DNA of 57,421 nt from Hinthialibacter sp964556895 (GCA_964556895.1 CAZKYC010000020.1:1-57421), one strand, 5' to 3'; positions 10,197-19,591 are shown, counted from the stretch's first letter. Made by a program: numbers and translations. Notes: generated by a model not told the origin, from the letters alone.

Positions 10197-11272
10197 TGAC
10201 AAATTACCCTATGCCTGCCCCGGCAATATTGAAGGCGCTGCATAAAGGCCAAGTGGTCCCGGCCCACCCGTTGGCGCTTGATGAAAACCGCAACCTTGAT
10301 GAACCGCGCCAACGCGCATTGACGCGGTATTATCTTGACAGCGGGGCGGGCGGAGCGGCGGTGGGCGTTCATACCACCCAGTTTGAGATTCGTGACTCGA
10401 AACATGACTTGCTGAAGCCTGTCTTGACGCTTGCGAAAGAAATTTTCGATGAACACCAAACAAACACTCCCTCACGCCCGATTGTTCGCGTCGCCGGAAT
10501 CTGCGGCCAGACCGACCAAGCGGTTGAAGAGGCGGCCCTGGCGCGCGGCCTTGGCTACCATATTGGATTGGTAAGCCTGGGCGCATTACGCGATTCAACC
10601 GATGATGAATTGATCGACCACACTCGCGCAGTCGCTGAAGTTGTCCCCTTGATGGGGTTCTATCTTCAACCGTCTGTCGGCGGGCGTTTGTTGGGAGTTG
10701 ATTTCTGGCGGCGGTTTTGTGAAATCCCCAATGTGGTTGCCATTAAGGTTGCGCCGTTCAACCGGTATCAGACGCTTGATGTAGTGCGCGGCGCGGCGGC
10801 CAGCGGCAGGGAAAGTGAAATTGCGTTTTATACCGGCAACGACGATTCGATTATTTATGATTTGCTGTCGACGTTTAAGTTGAATGGGGGGGCTTCCTGT
10901 CGTCCGCGGTTTGTCGGCGGCTTGTTGGGCCATTGGGCGTTTTGGACAAAACGGGCGGTCGACCAGTTGCGCGCAATTCATACAATTCATGACCAGCGAA
11001 GAGAAATTCCACAAGACCAGTTGGCGCTTGCCTGGCAGGTGACCGATGTGAACGCAGCGGTGTTTGACCCTGCCAACCAGTTCGCGGGCTGTATTTCGGG
11101 CATCAATGAAATCCTGAGACGGCAAGGGTTGCTCGCGAACCGAAACTGCTTAAACCCAAATGAGACCTTGTCGCCCGGCCAAAGTGACGAAATTGATCGC
11201 GTCTATCGAGAATACCCTCACTTGAACGACGACGATTTTGTCAAAGAAAACCTTGACCGCTGGCTTACATAG
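10196..11272 (+). CDS. Dihydrodipicolinate synthase/N-acetylneuraminate lyase family aldolase
   Basis: 358 residues starting at the ATG that overlaps the upstream stop, with AGGA about eight bases before it. A longer open frame extends upstream to 9869 but is just the other frame of the preceding gene. Schiff-base Lys is the K of VVAIKVAPF (about 184), and the Tyr of GFYLQPS (about 156) fits the family. These TIM-barrel enzymes cleave or form 2-keto acids. Because the operon holds no other lysine-pathway gene, a catabolic 2-keto-sugar-acid aldolase is more likely than DapA itself. Confidence 0.8.
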   Translation: MTNYPMPAPAILKALHKGQVVPAHPLALDENRNLDEPRQRALTRYYLDSGAGGAAVGVHTTQFEIRDSKHDLLKPVLTLAKEIFDEHQTNTPSRPIVRVAGICGQTDQAVEEAALARGLGYHIGLVSLGALRDSTDDELIDHTRAVAEVVPLMGFYLQPSVGGRLLGVDFWRRFCEIPNVVAIKVAPFNRYQTLDVVRGAAASGRESEIAFYTGNDDSIIYDLLSTFKLNGGASCRPRFVGGLLGHWAFWTKRAVDQLRAIHTIHDQRREIPQDQLALAWQVTDVNAAVFDPANQFAGCISGINEILRRQGLLANRNCLNPNETLSPGQSDEIDRVYREYPHLNDDDFVKENLDRWLT

Positions 11273-11352
11273 CGAACGCCAATCTAGCCCTCGCCGCCGG
11301 GCGTGATACACTACTCATTCTTCATCAAAACAAATTGACAAGGAGTCATTCA

Positions 11353-11976
11353 ATGCAGGTATTTACGTTATGGGTGTTGGTAGGGATTACAGCGTTTTTG
11401 GCCGCGTGCGCCACCACCGCAAAACAAACCGCGACTGGCTGGACCGTCTTGTTTGACGGGAGTGATATCAAGCAGTGGGACGTGATCGAAGGCGGCGATT
11501 GGACCATTGACGGCGATGCGCTGGTCGGCGGCAACGGCCAGAATTGGACGACCAATCCCGAAGTGACCGGATCGTATTTGCGGACTAAGAAAGCCTACGG
11601 CGATTTTGAATTGTCGCTTGAATACGCCATCAACCAACGCGGCAACAGCGGCGTGTTTTTCCGTTCATCAAAAGAGAAAAACCCGGCTTTTACCGGCTAT
11701 GAGATGCAAATCACTGACGCGCATGGACGCGAGTTAAACGAGAAAAATTCGGGCCTCTATGACGTAGTTGGCCTCAGCAAGAACGTGATAAAGCCATCGG
11801 GCCAGTGGAACCACGCCGTGATTCGCGCGGTCGGCCAGACGATCACCATTACCGTCAATGGCGAGAACGTATTAGAGCATACAGGCGGCCGCCAGCTCAA
11901 AGGCCACATCGGCCTTCAAAACCACGACGAGCGGTCTGTGGTCAAGTTTCGTAATGTGAAAATACGCGAACTATAA
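11353..11976 (+). CDS. DUF1080 (3-keto-disaccharide hydrolase-like) lipoprotein
   Basis: 207 residues. AGGAG lies nine bases before the 11353 ATG; an in-frame TTG at 11335 is rejected. A lipobox (FLAAC) near residue 17-21 marks a lipoprotein. Core motifs WTVLFDGSD, DWTIDGDAL, SGVFFRS and YEMQI are those of the DUF1080 concanavalin-like fold. The family includes enzymes acting on 3-keto-disaccharides; many members remain untested. It may form the last gene of the operon or its own unit, as 80 bases separate it from the aldolase gene. Converges with the MFS gene at 12160. Confidence 0.85.
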   Translation: MQVFTLWVLVGITAFLAACATTAKQTATGWTVLFDGSDIKQWDVIEGGDWTIDGDALVGGNGQNWTTNPEVTGSYLRTKKAYGDFELSLEYAINQRGNSGVFFRSSKEKNPAFTGYEMQITDAHGRELNEKNSGLYDVVGLSKNVIKPSGQWNHAVIRAVGQTITITVNGENVLEHTGGRQLKGHIGLQNHDERSVVKFRNVKIREL

Positions 11977-11978
11977 AA

Positions 11979-12163
11979 CTAGAAGCCATCTAAAAAATGC
12001 TGTCGCGTTACTGCGGGCGGCATGGGTACAACTCTGCTCGCTTTAGCGCCGCTCTGCATACAAGCACAGCCGCTCCAAGAGTTGCACCCACGCCTTGATT
12101 GGTTGTTCAATAATGGAAAAGCCGAAACCGAAAAAAACAATACTTTTTTAAGATGGCTTCTAG
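11979..12163. repeat. 20-bp inverted repeat bracketing palindrome B2
   Basis: Left arm 11979-11997 and right arm 12144-12163 (CTAGAAGCCATCTTAAAAAA in reverse complement) match with only one base missing on the left. The arms begin directly after the stop of the plus-strand DUF1080 gene and include the stop codon (TAG) of the minus-strand MFS gene. The palindrome B2 lies inside. This may be a split bidirectional terminator or the terminal repeats of a small non-autonomous element. Confidence 0.75.
12019..12094 (+). repeat. Palindromic repeat family B, copy B2
   Basis: Begins GGCATGGGTACAACTCT and ends AGAGTTGCACCCACGCC, giving a 17-bp imperfect stem. Inner landmarks GCTCGCTTTAGCGCCGCTC and CACAGCCGCTC are those of the family. 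Located between convergent genes. Confidence 0.88.
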
Positions 12164-13293
12164 GATTGCTTGGATGGCATTTTGAGCGATACCATCGCGA
12201 TCATCCCACAACAAATCACCACAACAAACATGGCAGCCCGCAGAGAGTAGACTTCTGCGAGGCCGCCTACCGCGACCGGGCCAATTAAAAAGCCTCCATA
12301 CCCAAACGCTGTTGTCATCGCCAGCGTCTTGGCGCTTGAACGCGCCGCCGCGCGAAACAACACAGGTACGACGTTCGCCAGGCCCGCGCCCACGAAAAAA
12401 AAACCGATCAGAAGGGCGTACGCATTCATCGCTACGAGCGCAGTGAATAAACCCAGCGTTGCGATAACCGCGCCGATAAAGATCAGTTGTATTCGCCCGA
12501 ACTTGACGGTAAGCCAGTCGCCAGAGAAACGCAGCGCCGCCATCCCCGCCGCGAATGCGCCGTAGCCGAAACTGCTCAATTGAATCGACGCGCCGCTCTC
12601 TGTCATCAATAACGCCGTCCAATCCGCCATCGCGCCCTCAGAGACCAGGCAAACAAACGCCAACGACGCCAAGAGGGCCAAAGAAACAGCCTGTTGATTG
12701 TCGTTGGGTTCAGTTGGAGAACCTTGCTGACGCCTTGGCGTCGGTGACACAAACAGTGTGGGCAAAAAAGTCAATCCACTGATGAGGGATAGAAGAATCA
12801 CCGGCGTGATTGAATGGTGGTCGTCAAATATCAAAAAAGAACTAACGACTGCGCCAGCTAAACCGCCGACGCTGAAGGTTCCATGAAAGCCTGACATCCA
12901 GGCTTTCTCGCAATGTCGCTCGGTCTCCGCCGCGTCGGCGTTTGCGGTGACGTTCAGGCTTCCATTACACGCGCCGAACAAAAAAACCGCCAACGCTGCG
13001 CTCAAATACGTCGGCGCGACGTAAGGCGGAATAAACAAGGCCGAAATGGTCAAGCCAATCCAGCTACTGGCTCGACGGGGCGTTACGGTCCTCAACAATG
13101 CGGGCGTAGTCATCATGGCGGCGACGCCGCCCGCGGCCAATAATAATAACAAAACGCCGACTTGGCCTTCCGAGAGATCAAGCCGGTCTGTTATAAGTGG
13201 AATGCGCGACGCCCAGGCGCCAAAGATAAACCCGTCGGCGAAAAAAAACGCCGCGACCGTCAACCATTGTTTCGCGGCGTTTGATTGACTCAT
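12160..13293 (-). CDS. MFS transporter, YbjJ-like
   Basis: 377 residues, about 12 membrane segments, with an MFS loop-2/3 region after VGVLLLLLAAGG. Overall pattern (ADGFIFGAWASRIPLI near the N terminus) resembles the YbjJ branch, whose substrates are poorly known. Start codon overlaps the upstream stop as ATGA with the FAD oxidoreductase gene, so the two are translationally coupled. That suggests it imports or exports the substrate or product of that enzyme. Its stop lies in the right arm of the inverted repeat at 12144-12163. Confidence 0.85.
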   Translation of the reverse strand: MSQSNAAKQWLTVAAFFFADGFIFGAWASRIPLITDRLDLSEGQVGVLLLLLAAGGVAAMMTTPALLRTVTPRRASSWIGLTISALFIPPYVAPTYLSAALAVFLFGACNGSLNVTANADAAETERHCEKAWMSGFHGTFSVGGLAGAVVSSFLIFDDHHSITPVILLSLISGLTFLPTLFVSPTPRRQQGSPTEPNDNQQAVSLALLASLAFVCLVSEGAMADWTALLMTESGASIQLSSFGYGAFAAGMAALRFSGDWLTVKFGRIQLIFIGAVIATLGLFTALVAMNAYALLIGFFFVGAGLANVVPVLFRAAARSSAKTLAMTTAFGYGGFLIGPVAVGGLAEVYSLRAAMFVVVICCGMIAMVSLKMPSKQS

Positions 13294-15368
13294 TCATTCT
13301 CCAGTGGTATCCATTGTACAGCGTCGGCGATGACGCTTCCGCTTGTTCCTTTGGTGAGAATTGTGACTTTTGCATCCTTCGTGCCATCAAACGTATACAC
13401 GCCTAGCGTGGTGAAAAGACCGTCATGTTCAGGCTTTGTCTGTTGGTTTATCTGTTTTGTGGTTTGGTCATTGGCATGGTGAATAACTACTGGAATAGTG
13501 GCCGCCCGGTTTGAATGAGCTGAATACGACAGCCGAACTTCATACTTGCCGGGTTTTAATTTCGCTGAGAATGTCGCTGTTATCGTATCGCTGGCTTGTT
13601 CATTGTTGTGGTGGTAGCCGTTGTTGACGAATGGCGTGATGGCTTTGCTTGTTCTCCAGTCGCCGCTAAACACGGCGTCGTTGTTGTCAACCACGGTTCC
13701 CGCCAATTCAGATGATTTGATATCGTGAGTCGCTTCGATTTCAAGAACCTGCCCGTCATTTAACAATTTCGCCTTCAAATATTCATAGGGCAGGTCTTGG
13801 ACCGCGATGCTGCGTTCAAGCGACATGATCGCCGCCGTCGCCGCCGACTGGCCGAGGATCATGAAGACTGGCTCCATACGAATCGAACCGAACGCAATAT
13901 GGCTGGATGAGATGCAGACCGGGACCAGAAGGTTTTTGCATTGCTCGCGCTTTGGCGTCAGCGAACCATAGGCGATTTCATAGGGGCTGGGAGGATGTAC
14001 GCCGATGTCGCCCTCATTTTGAACGAAACCGTCGGGTTTGATGTAGCGCTGAACATTGTGTGAATCCATGGTGTATGACCCCATGCCCACAGAATCGGGC
14101 GTCACCCTCTCGTCGAGACAATCGTGTTCGGTCATTACATAGTCGCCGATCATGCGGCGCGCTTCACGCACATAAATCTGATGGGGCCATCCGCCGTTGT
14201 CTTTGAATTCGTCTTTGGCCAGCCCCCATGTCGCCATGCGGGTGCGAATCTCGTCAGGAACGCGCGAGTCGTTGGCGATGAAATACATCAGCCCTTTTTG
14301 GTAATTCTCGTGTTCTTTGGTGATCTGTTTTCGGGTTTCATACGATCCCTCAGGGTACTCATAGTTATAGCCGATGTTGTCTGTACTAAACGGGCCGTGG
14401 TTGTTGGTGTCGGTTTTGCTGTTTGGAACCGGGTCAAACTTTCCAAACGCGGCCCGCCATCCCGCCTTAAAGTTTCTCGCTAACAATTCATATTGAAACG
14501 GGTCGTATCCTTCAGGTTTAGGGAAGGGAATGCGGTTCTCAGGGACGTTAGTCAAACACATGCGAAAACAATACGCCTGAATTCGCGTGTCGCCTTCGCC
14601 TTTGTTGCCGGGATGTTCTGCGCTGATGCGCGGGAGAAGGCCGCTGGACGGGTCGCCCGGGACGACATACGGCGAAATCTCATACTCAAACCAGTGGTTA
14701 TGATGGAGCACGCCGACCTGAACGCCGTTCCACGTCTCGCCATAGGTCGCGTTTGACTCGCGGCCAACGTGATAATCAACACCTGCTGACGCCATCAGGT
14801 CGCCTTCGTAAGTCGCGTCGATAAACATGCGGCCCTGGTAGGTGTTTCCCGATAGCATGGTGATCGAGGTGATGCGCCCGTCTTTTATGACGACGCCTTT
14901 GCCTGGAGCGCGGTCCAGCCACTCGTTGCGATAGACGGGAATCTCATATTCGTTCACATAGTCTTCAAAAATTTTTTCTGCGACATGCGGTTCAAAGATC
15001 CACATGGTGCGCTGGGCGCCGTCGATGGCGGGCGTGCCTTGGCCGCGGTTGCCGTATTCGCTGCGTTTCTGCCACTTCCACGCGGCGGGGTCTTGGTAGT
15101 GTTGATAGACGCGGTGGTAAAAGTCGCGGCTCAGCCCGCCGATGACCGATTTGTTGCCGCTGTCGGTCCAGCCCAGGCCGCCGCTGGTGAGGCCGCCCAA
15201 ATGGGCGTCGGGGCAAACGATGACCGCGCTGGCGCCCATGCGCTTGGCTTGAACGGCGGCGATTACGCCTGATGACGTCCCGCCATAGACGACGAGGTCA
15301 TAGGTCTCGGCCCAAGACGTTGGGTTCATGATTGACAACGTGATGATGATTAGAAGCAGGTTTCTCAT
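13290..15368 (-). CDS. Secreted FAD-dependent oxidoreductase with C-terminal carbohydrate-binding-like domain
   Basis: 692 residues. Start 15368 is preferred to 15431: GGGGAG lies five bases upstream and the protein opens with a signal peptide ending near SWAE. The FAD-binding motif VVYGGTSSGVIAA (about 27-39) and LGGLTSGGLGWTD place it in the FAD_oxidored group common in Planctomycetes-like bacteria. The last 130 residues (from about 560) have the pattern of Golvesin/Xly CBD-like beta domains (KYEVRLSYS, ADAVQWIP). Likely oxidises a sugar-containing substrate outside the cytoplasm. Coupled to the downstream MFS gene. Confidence 0.85.
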   Translation of the reverse strand: MRNLLLIIITLSIMNPTSWAETYDLVVYGGTSSGVIAAVQAKRMGASAVIVCPDAHLGGLTSGGLGWTDSGNKSVIGGLSRDFYHRVYQHYQDPAAWKWQKRSEYGNRGQGTPAIDGAQRTMWIFEPHVAEKIFEDYVNEYEIPVYRNEWLDRAPGKGVVIKDGRITSITMLSGNTYQGRMFIDATYEGDLMASAGVDYHVGRESNATYGETWNGVQVGVLHHNHWFEYEISPYVVPGDPSSGLLPRISAEHPGNKGEGDTRIQAYCFRMCLTNVPENRIPFPKPEGYDPFQYELLARNFKAGWRAAFGKFDPVPNSKTDTNNHGPFSTDNIGYNYEYPEGSYETRKQITKEHENYQKGLMYFIANDSRVPDEIRTRMATWGLAKDEFKDNGGWPHQIYVREARRMIGDYVMTEHDCLDERVTPDSVGMGSYTMDSHNVQRYIKPDGFVQNEGDIGVHPPSPYEIAYGSLTPKREQCKNLLVPVCISSSHIAFGSIRMEPVFMILGQSAATAAIMSLERSIAVQDLPYEYLKAKLLNDGQVLEIEATHDIKSSELAGTVVDNNDAVFSGDWRTSKAITPFVNNGYHHNNEQASDTITATFSAKLKPGKYEVRLSYSAHSNRAATIPVVIHHANDQTTKQINQQTKPEHDGLFTTLGVYTFDGTKDAKVTILTKGTSGSVIADAVQWIPLENE

Positions 15369-15492
15369 GGCAGTCTCCCCGTGAAAAAACAGGCGACCTG
15401 CGAACGCTGCAGACCGCCCGAGAATAATCAACGCTGGTTTCCTATACGATCATGAGGCGAACAAAAAATACCACTATTTCCTCAGTGAATGT

Positions 15493-15572
15493 GGCATGGG
15501 TGTAACTCTGTTCGCTTCAGTGCGGGCTTTCAGGCCCATTTGCACAGGCGCTCCCAGAGTTACACCCATGCC
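15493..15572 (+). repeat. Palindromic repeat family B, copy B3
   Basis: Arms GGCATGGGTGTAACTCT and AGAGTTACACCCATGCC form a perfect 17-bp stem; the shared C/T change in both arms is compensatory. The centre carries a second small hairpin (GGGCTTTCAGGCCC-like). It is followed at 15575-15592 by another short hairpin (GACATCAGTCGTCTGATGTC-type). Lies between the end of the minus-strand DUF1080 gene and the start of the FAD gene. Confidence 0.92.
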
Positions 15573-15640
15573 TGACATCAGTCGTCTGATGTCGAAACCG
15601 CAAGCTTGGTCTCGAACAACAAAATGTATTGGTGTTCTCG

Positions 15641-16450
15641 TTAAAAACGTGTGTCTGGTTTTGTGATGTCTAATTCTTTGATCCAGATATTTCGGTATAA
15701 CACTTCATGGCCTTCACATTGCAACTTTAAGCCCTGAGGCGTGTCGGTGATGCCGAAACCGTTGTCATTCCCGCCGTCGACGCCTGAGTTGGGGCCGCCC
15801 CACACTTTTTGAATGCTGACGTTTTCATGGGCTTTGACGCCGTTAAAATACATACTGACCATGGCTTTTTCGCTGAGTTTACCGTCTGTGAAGCGCGCCG
15901 CGCGAAACACGATATCATAGGCGTTCCACTTGCCCAAGCCGTTATAGGCGTCGTCGGGGCCGACCGCTTCGTTGATGACCGCGGCCATACCGTGTTTGCC
16001 CTTGTCGCCGTCTAGCACTTGGATTTCATACCGGTTCTGAAGATAGACGCCGCTATTGCCGCCTTTGTGTGGAATCAAAAACTCTACATGCAGACGAAAG
16101 TCGCGATAGGGCTTTTGGGTGACGATGTCAGCTGCGCCATAGAGGCCGCCGTCAGCCGCCGGGTCCCATGTCATAACCACCGTACCGTCATCGACCGGGT
16201 CGTCGACGATTTTCCATTTGATGGGCAGCGACGAGTTAAAACGCGGGCCTTCCCAATAGGTCCATTTATCGTCCAATATGTTGCGACTGCCGTCAAATAA
16301 GACTTCGGCGCCCTCTGGCGGCTTGGCGCTGACTCCGATCGATTTTGATGCATAGTCGTTTTCAGACGCGAACGTAGAAGAAAGGCAGAAAGCGATCACA
16401 GCAATGACCGTAAGCAGTGTATTCATAGGAATCGAGCGGGTTGAATTCAT
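15641..16450 (-). CDS. Secreted DUF1080 domain protein
   Basis: 269 residues, signal peptide with cleavage near STFASE. GAAGGA lies eight bases before the start. DUF1080 hallmarks: EVLFDGSR, WKIVDD, YRDFRLHVEFL, GGNSGVYLQNRYEIQ, and WNAYDIVFRA. It differs from the 11353 copy by having a canonical signal peptide rather than a lipobox, so it is probably periplasmic or released. It precedes the FAD oxidoreductase and MFS genes on the same strand, separated by 270 bases that contain repeat B3. Confidence 0.86.
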   Translation of the reverse strand: MNSTRSIPMNTLLTVIAVIAFCLSSTFASENDYASKSIGVSAKPPEGAEVLFDGSRNILDDKWTYWEGPRFNSSLPIKWKIVDDPVDDGTVVMTWDPAADGGLYGAADIVTQKPYRDFRLHVEFLIPHKGGNSGVYLQNRYEIQVLDGDKGKHGMAAVINEAVGPDDAYNGLGKWNAYDIVFRAARFTDGKLSEKAMVSMYFNGVKAHENVSIQKVWGGPNSGVDGGNDNGFGITDTPQGLKLQCEGHEVLYRNIWIKELDITKPDTRF

Positions 16451-16540
16451 GATTGGTTTCCTTCGTCTAGAATTTTAGAACTTAATGGTTCATCTTATCA
16501 AATAGGCGTAGACAAAATCAAGTTTGTTGAAATTGGCTCC

Positions 16541-19500
16541 ATGAATACATTGGTAGAATCCATATCAAGGACCTGTGAAAAGCGGCTGCTTGATGAAAAA
16601 TGGCTGTTGGCGCCATCGCTGCGCGTCGGCTGGCAGTGGCTCGACGCCGCTTCGCGGTGCGGGCGCCCCTTAGTGAACCTTCACGTCAAGACCATTCAAC
16701 GCATCGTTTTAGACGCGGCGGCCCCGTATATGGCCGCAAACGGGTTACAGTTTGCTTCTACTCTGCAGGGCGCGTTATTGGTTGAGTCAATTTGGAGCCA
16801 GCTGGGCGAAGATGATAACTATTTTCACAATCTAGAGCCAAGTTTAGACCTGTTTGAACGAATCTACCGTTCGCTGCAAGATTTGCGCATGGCAGGCGAA
16901 CCAGGATGGGACGCCAACCATTTCGAATCATCACTCAAAGCCAAGACACTCCAGGTGATAGACCAGAATCTAACGAAAGCCCTCGAAGAAGCGAAATGGA
17001 TTGATTATTCAACCGCGTTGTCAATCGCCTTGGAACGAGTTGAGCCGGAAGACGGTTTGGTTGTTATCACTCCAGAGGATGTCGAACTCAACGATGACGA
17101 GTTGTTGTTTATTCAGCGTATTTCATCTCATCAAGAAGTTGTTGCTGAAGACCCTCAACCGTATCAGCCGTCTTGTGATATTGATCTGCTTGGTAAAGAG
17201 AATGACCCACCGAACCGCTACGGGCCGTTTCAAGACGGCAGCGTGTCGATCTATCACGCCTTGGGCGAAGCCAATGAAGTTCGAGAAGTGTTTCGGCGAT
17301 GTATAGAGCGGCAAATCCCTCTTGATCAAATCGAGATTGTACTTACCGATCCCCAAACCTATGTTCCATTGTTGTATGAAATTTCGTTTGAGCCTGATTG
17401 GTCTGACGAGAGCGAAGCGCTGCCAATCACTTTTTCTGACGGCGTCCCCATAACCTATTCAAAGCCGGGCAGGGCGTTATTGGCGTGGATCAATTGGGCC
17501 GAACAAGAGTATTCACAAACGGGGTTATTGTCGCTCTATTCTGAACAATTGATTCAACGCGGCCAATCAGTATTCACTAACAATAATCTGGCGTCGGCGT
17601 TGCGTAGGCTGCCAATATATTTCGGCAGAGAACGAACGCTGAATTGTATTCAAGACAAAATCCGGTCGCTGCAAGCCCGGCTTGATATCAATAAGGAAAT
17701 GTATGAAACAGACGAAGGCCAAGTGAACCATGGCGCCCTCGCCTGGCAACAAAAATTGTATCAGGCGCTGTTTGAAGAAATTGAACGGTTGTTGCAACTG
17801 ACTCCAAAGCGTGATGCGAAAATAGAAGAAGTTATTCAGCAATCAATTCAATTTTGTGAGAGATACACAGACAGCAATTCAGAATTTGATTTTCACAGCC
17901 GCGCTCGAACCATAAGCGAACTAAACAATCTAAAGGATATTGTTGACTTTGGGCTGGAGATCGAATGCGTCAACGGGTGGCAATTAGTGAAATCATTGCT
18001 GTCAACCTTGTCGGCGATGGGCAGCGGGCCAAAGCCCGGCGCCATTCACGCTTCTCACTATATGACTGGCGGACAATCAGGCCGGCCGTATGTTTTTATT
18101 GTCGGGCTGGATGGCGCTCGCTTTCCCGGGGCGGGGGCGCAAGACCCAATCATCTTAGATTCAGAACGCAAAGCGATTTCAAACCATCTGGTTACCGCAG
18201 GCGGGCGCGTGCAACGAAAAATTCAAACCATGAACCGCCTGCTTCACCGATTGAACGAAAACGTGACACTAAGTTTTTCGTCATTTGAACTGATGGACGC
18301 GCGTGAACAGTTTCCTAGTTCATTTCTATTGTCAGCCTATCGCGTCATCAACGGCGACCAACAGCCTGACTTTGAAACGTTGATGAAGTCAATTGGCGCC
18401 CCCGTCTCATTTTCGCCGAACTCATCGGGCCAGTGTTTGAATCAGCGCGAGGTTGATGCGCTGCTCGCGGCGAATGGCCAGGGAGATTTGGCGCAGGTCT
18501 ATGAACGCTATCTCCACCTTCAATCAGGCGCCAATGCGCTTCAACAACGACAAAGCCATGACTTCACGGTTTATGACGGCTGGGTGGCTGAAGCGGGGCC
18601 GCAGTTAAACTTCTCAAACGGACGGACCGCCTCTGCCAGCGCGCTCGAAACATTGGGCGCGTGTCCACTGGCCTTTTTCTTTCGATATGGCTTGAAACTG
18701 GAAGAGCCTGAACCCATCACAGTCGAAGACGAGTGGCTGGACGCGATGGTCTTTGGTAGCCTCATCCATCAGCTGTTCGAGCGTTTTATCAAAAAACGAA
18801 TCCAAGCGAATGAACCTGTTTCTTTCAGCCAACACCGCGCCGAGTTGATCGACATGGCTGAGCGAGAGATCAGTCTCCATCGTGATCTCTACCCACCCAG
18901 CGGAGAACACGCCGTCTCGCGGCGCCGCAACCAGATTGTCTATTGCATTGATACATTTTTGCGTTCAGAAGAATCGCTTCAAAAAACAATGGCGCCCCAG
19001 TTTGTCGAAGCGCGAATTGGATATACCAAACACCATGGCCAACCCGTCGCCCTCCCCTTGCCGAATGGCGAATCATTGCAGGCCTGTGGGACCATTGACC
19101 GCATCGATTTGCTCGTTTCAGGCCAACCCAACCGGTACGCCATTTGGGATTATAAAACCGGCGGGACCTATAAATTTCAAAGACGGCAAAGTAAGAAAAA
19201 GTGGGACTTGCTTCAACAAGGGCGCGTTGTTCAACACGCGTTCTACACGACCCTGGTTGACCAATGGCTAAAACAGAATATCTCAGACGACGCGCAGGTT
19301 TCACAATTCGGCTATTTTTTTCCAAGCGAAAAGGGCGCTGGCGAACGTCTCGCCTGGTCGGCTGACGAATTTACTCAGGCAGGCAATGTGTTTTTGCATC
19401 TCAACCGCATCGCGTCTATGGGGGCGTTTCTGCCAACCAATGACGCCGATGATTGCCAATTCTGTCCATACCAGTCCATCTGCGGCGATGTAGAACACCA

Positions 19501-19591
19501 GGCCGAATGCAGCGCCGCCAAATTAAATAATCCCCAAACTGACTGGTTGGCGCCGATGAAGGAGTTAAGGCTTGATGCGCTCGAATCCTAA
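16541..19591 (+). CDS. AddB/RecC-like subunit with PD-(D/E)XK nuclease domain
   Basis: 1016 residues. N-terminal helicase-like region lacks a recognisable Walker A lysine loop (the expected place reads LAPSLRVGWQWLD). C-terminal nuclease: GTIDRIDLL supplies an Asp and WDYKTGG the D-x-K motif (about 845-885). Cysteines at ETLGACPLAF (about 707) and in CQFCPYQSICG (about 970-980) match the iron-sulfur cluster of AddB. It therefore fits the non-motor partner of an AddAB-type double-strand-break resection complex. The next gene overlaps its 3' end by 17 bases. Confidence 0.82.
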   Translation: MNTLVESISRTCEKRLLDEKWLLAPSLRVGWQWLDAASRCGRPLVNLHVKTIQRIVLDAAAPYMAANGLQFASTLQGALLVESIWSQLGEDDNYFHNLEPSLDLFERIYRSLQDLRMAGEPGWDANHFESSLKAKTLQVIDQNLTKALEEAKWIDYSTALSIALERVEPEDGLVVITPEDVELNDDELLFIQRISSHQEVVAEDPQPYQPSCDIDLLGKENDPPNRYGPFQDGSVSIYHALGEANEVREVFRRCIERQIPLDQIEIVLTDPQTYVPLLYEISFEPDWSDESEALPITFSDGVPITYSKPGRALLAWINWAEQEYSQTGLLSLYSEQLIQRGQSVFTNNNLASALRRLPIYFGRERTLNCIQDKIRSLQARLDINKEMYETDEGQVNHGALAWQQKLYQALFEEIERLLQLTPKRDAKIEEVIQQSIQFCERYTDSNSEFDFHSRARTISELNNLKDIVDFGLEIECVNGWQLVKSLLSTLSAMGSGPKPGAIHASHYMTGGQSGRPYVFIVGLDGARFPGAGAQDPIILDSERKAISNHLVTAGGRVQRKIQTMNRLLHRLNENVTLSFSSFELMDAREQFPSSFLLSAYRVINGDQQPDFETLMKSIGAPVSFSPNSSGQCLNQREVDALLAANGQGDLAQVYERYLHLQSGANALQQRQSHDFTVYDGWVAEAGPQLNFSNGRTASASALETLGACPLAFFFRYGLKLEEPEPITVEDEWLDAMVFGSLIHQLFERFIKKRIQANEPVSFSQHRAELIDMAEREISLHRDLYPPSGEHAVSRRRNQIVYCIDTFLRSEESLQKTMAPQFVEARIGYTKHHGQPVALPLPNGESLQACGTIDRIDLLVSGQPNRYAIWDYKTGGTYKFQRRQSKKKWDLLQQGRVVQHAFYTTLVDQWLKQNISDDAQVSQFGYFFPSEKGAGERLAWSADEFTQAGNVFLHLNRIASMGAFLPTNDADDCQFCPYQSICGDVEHQAECSAAKLNNPQTDWLAPMKELRLDALES

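Noticed and set aside
12022..12288. Plus-strand 88-codon frame between convergent genes
   Set aside because: It consists of palindrome B2 and the antisense of the MFS gene end, with no ribosome site.
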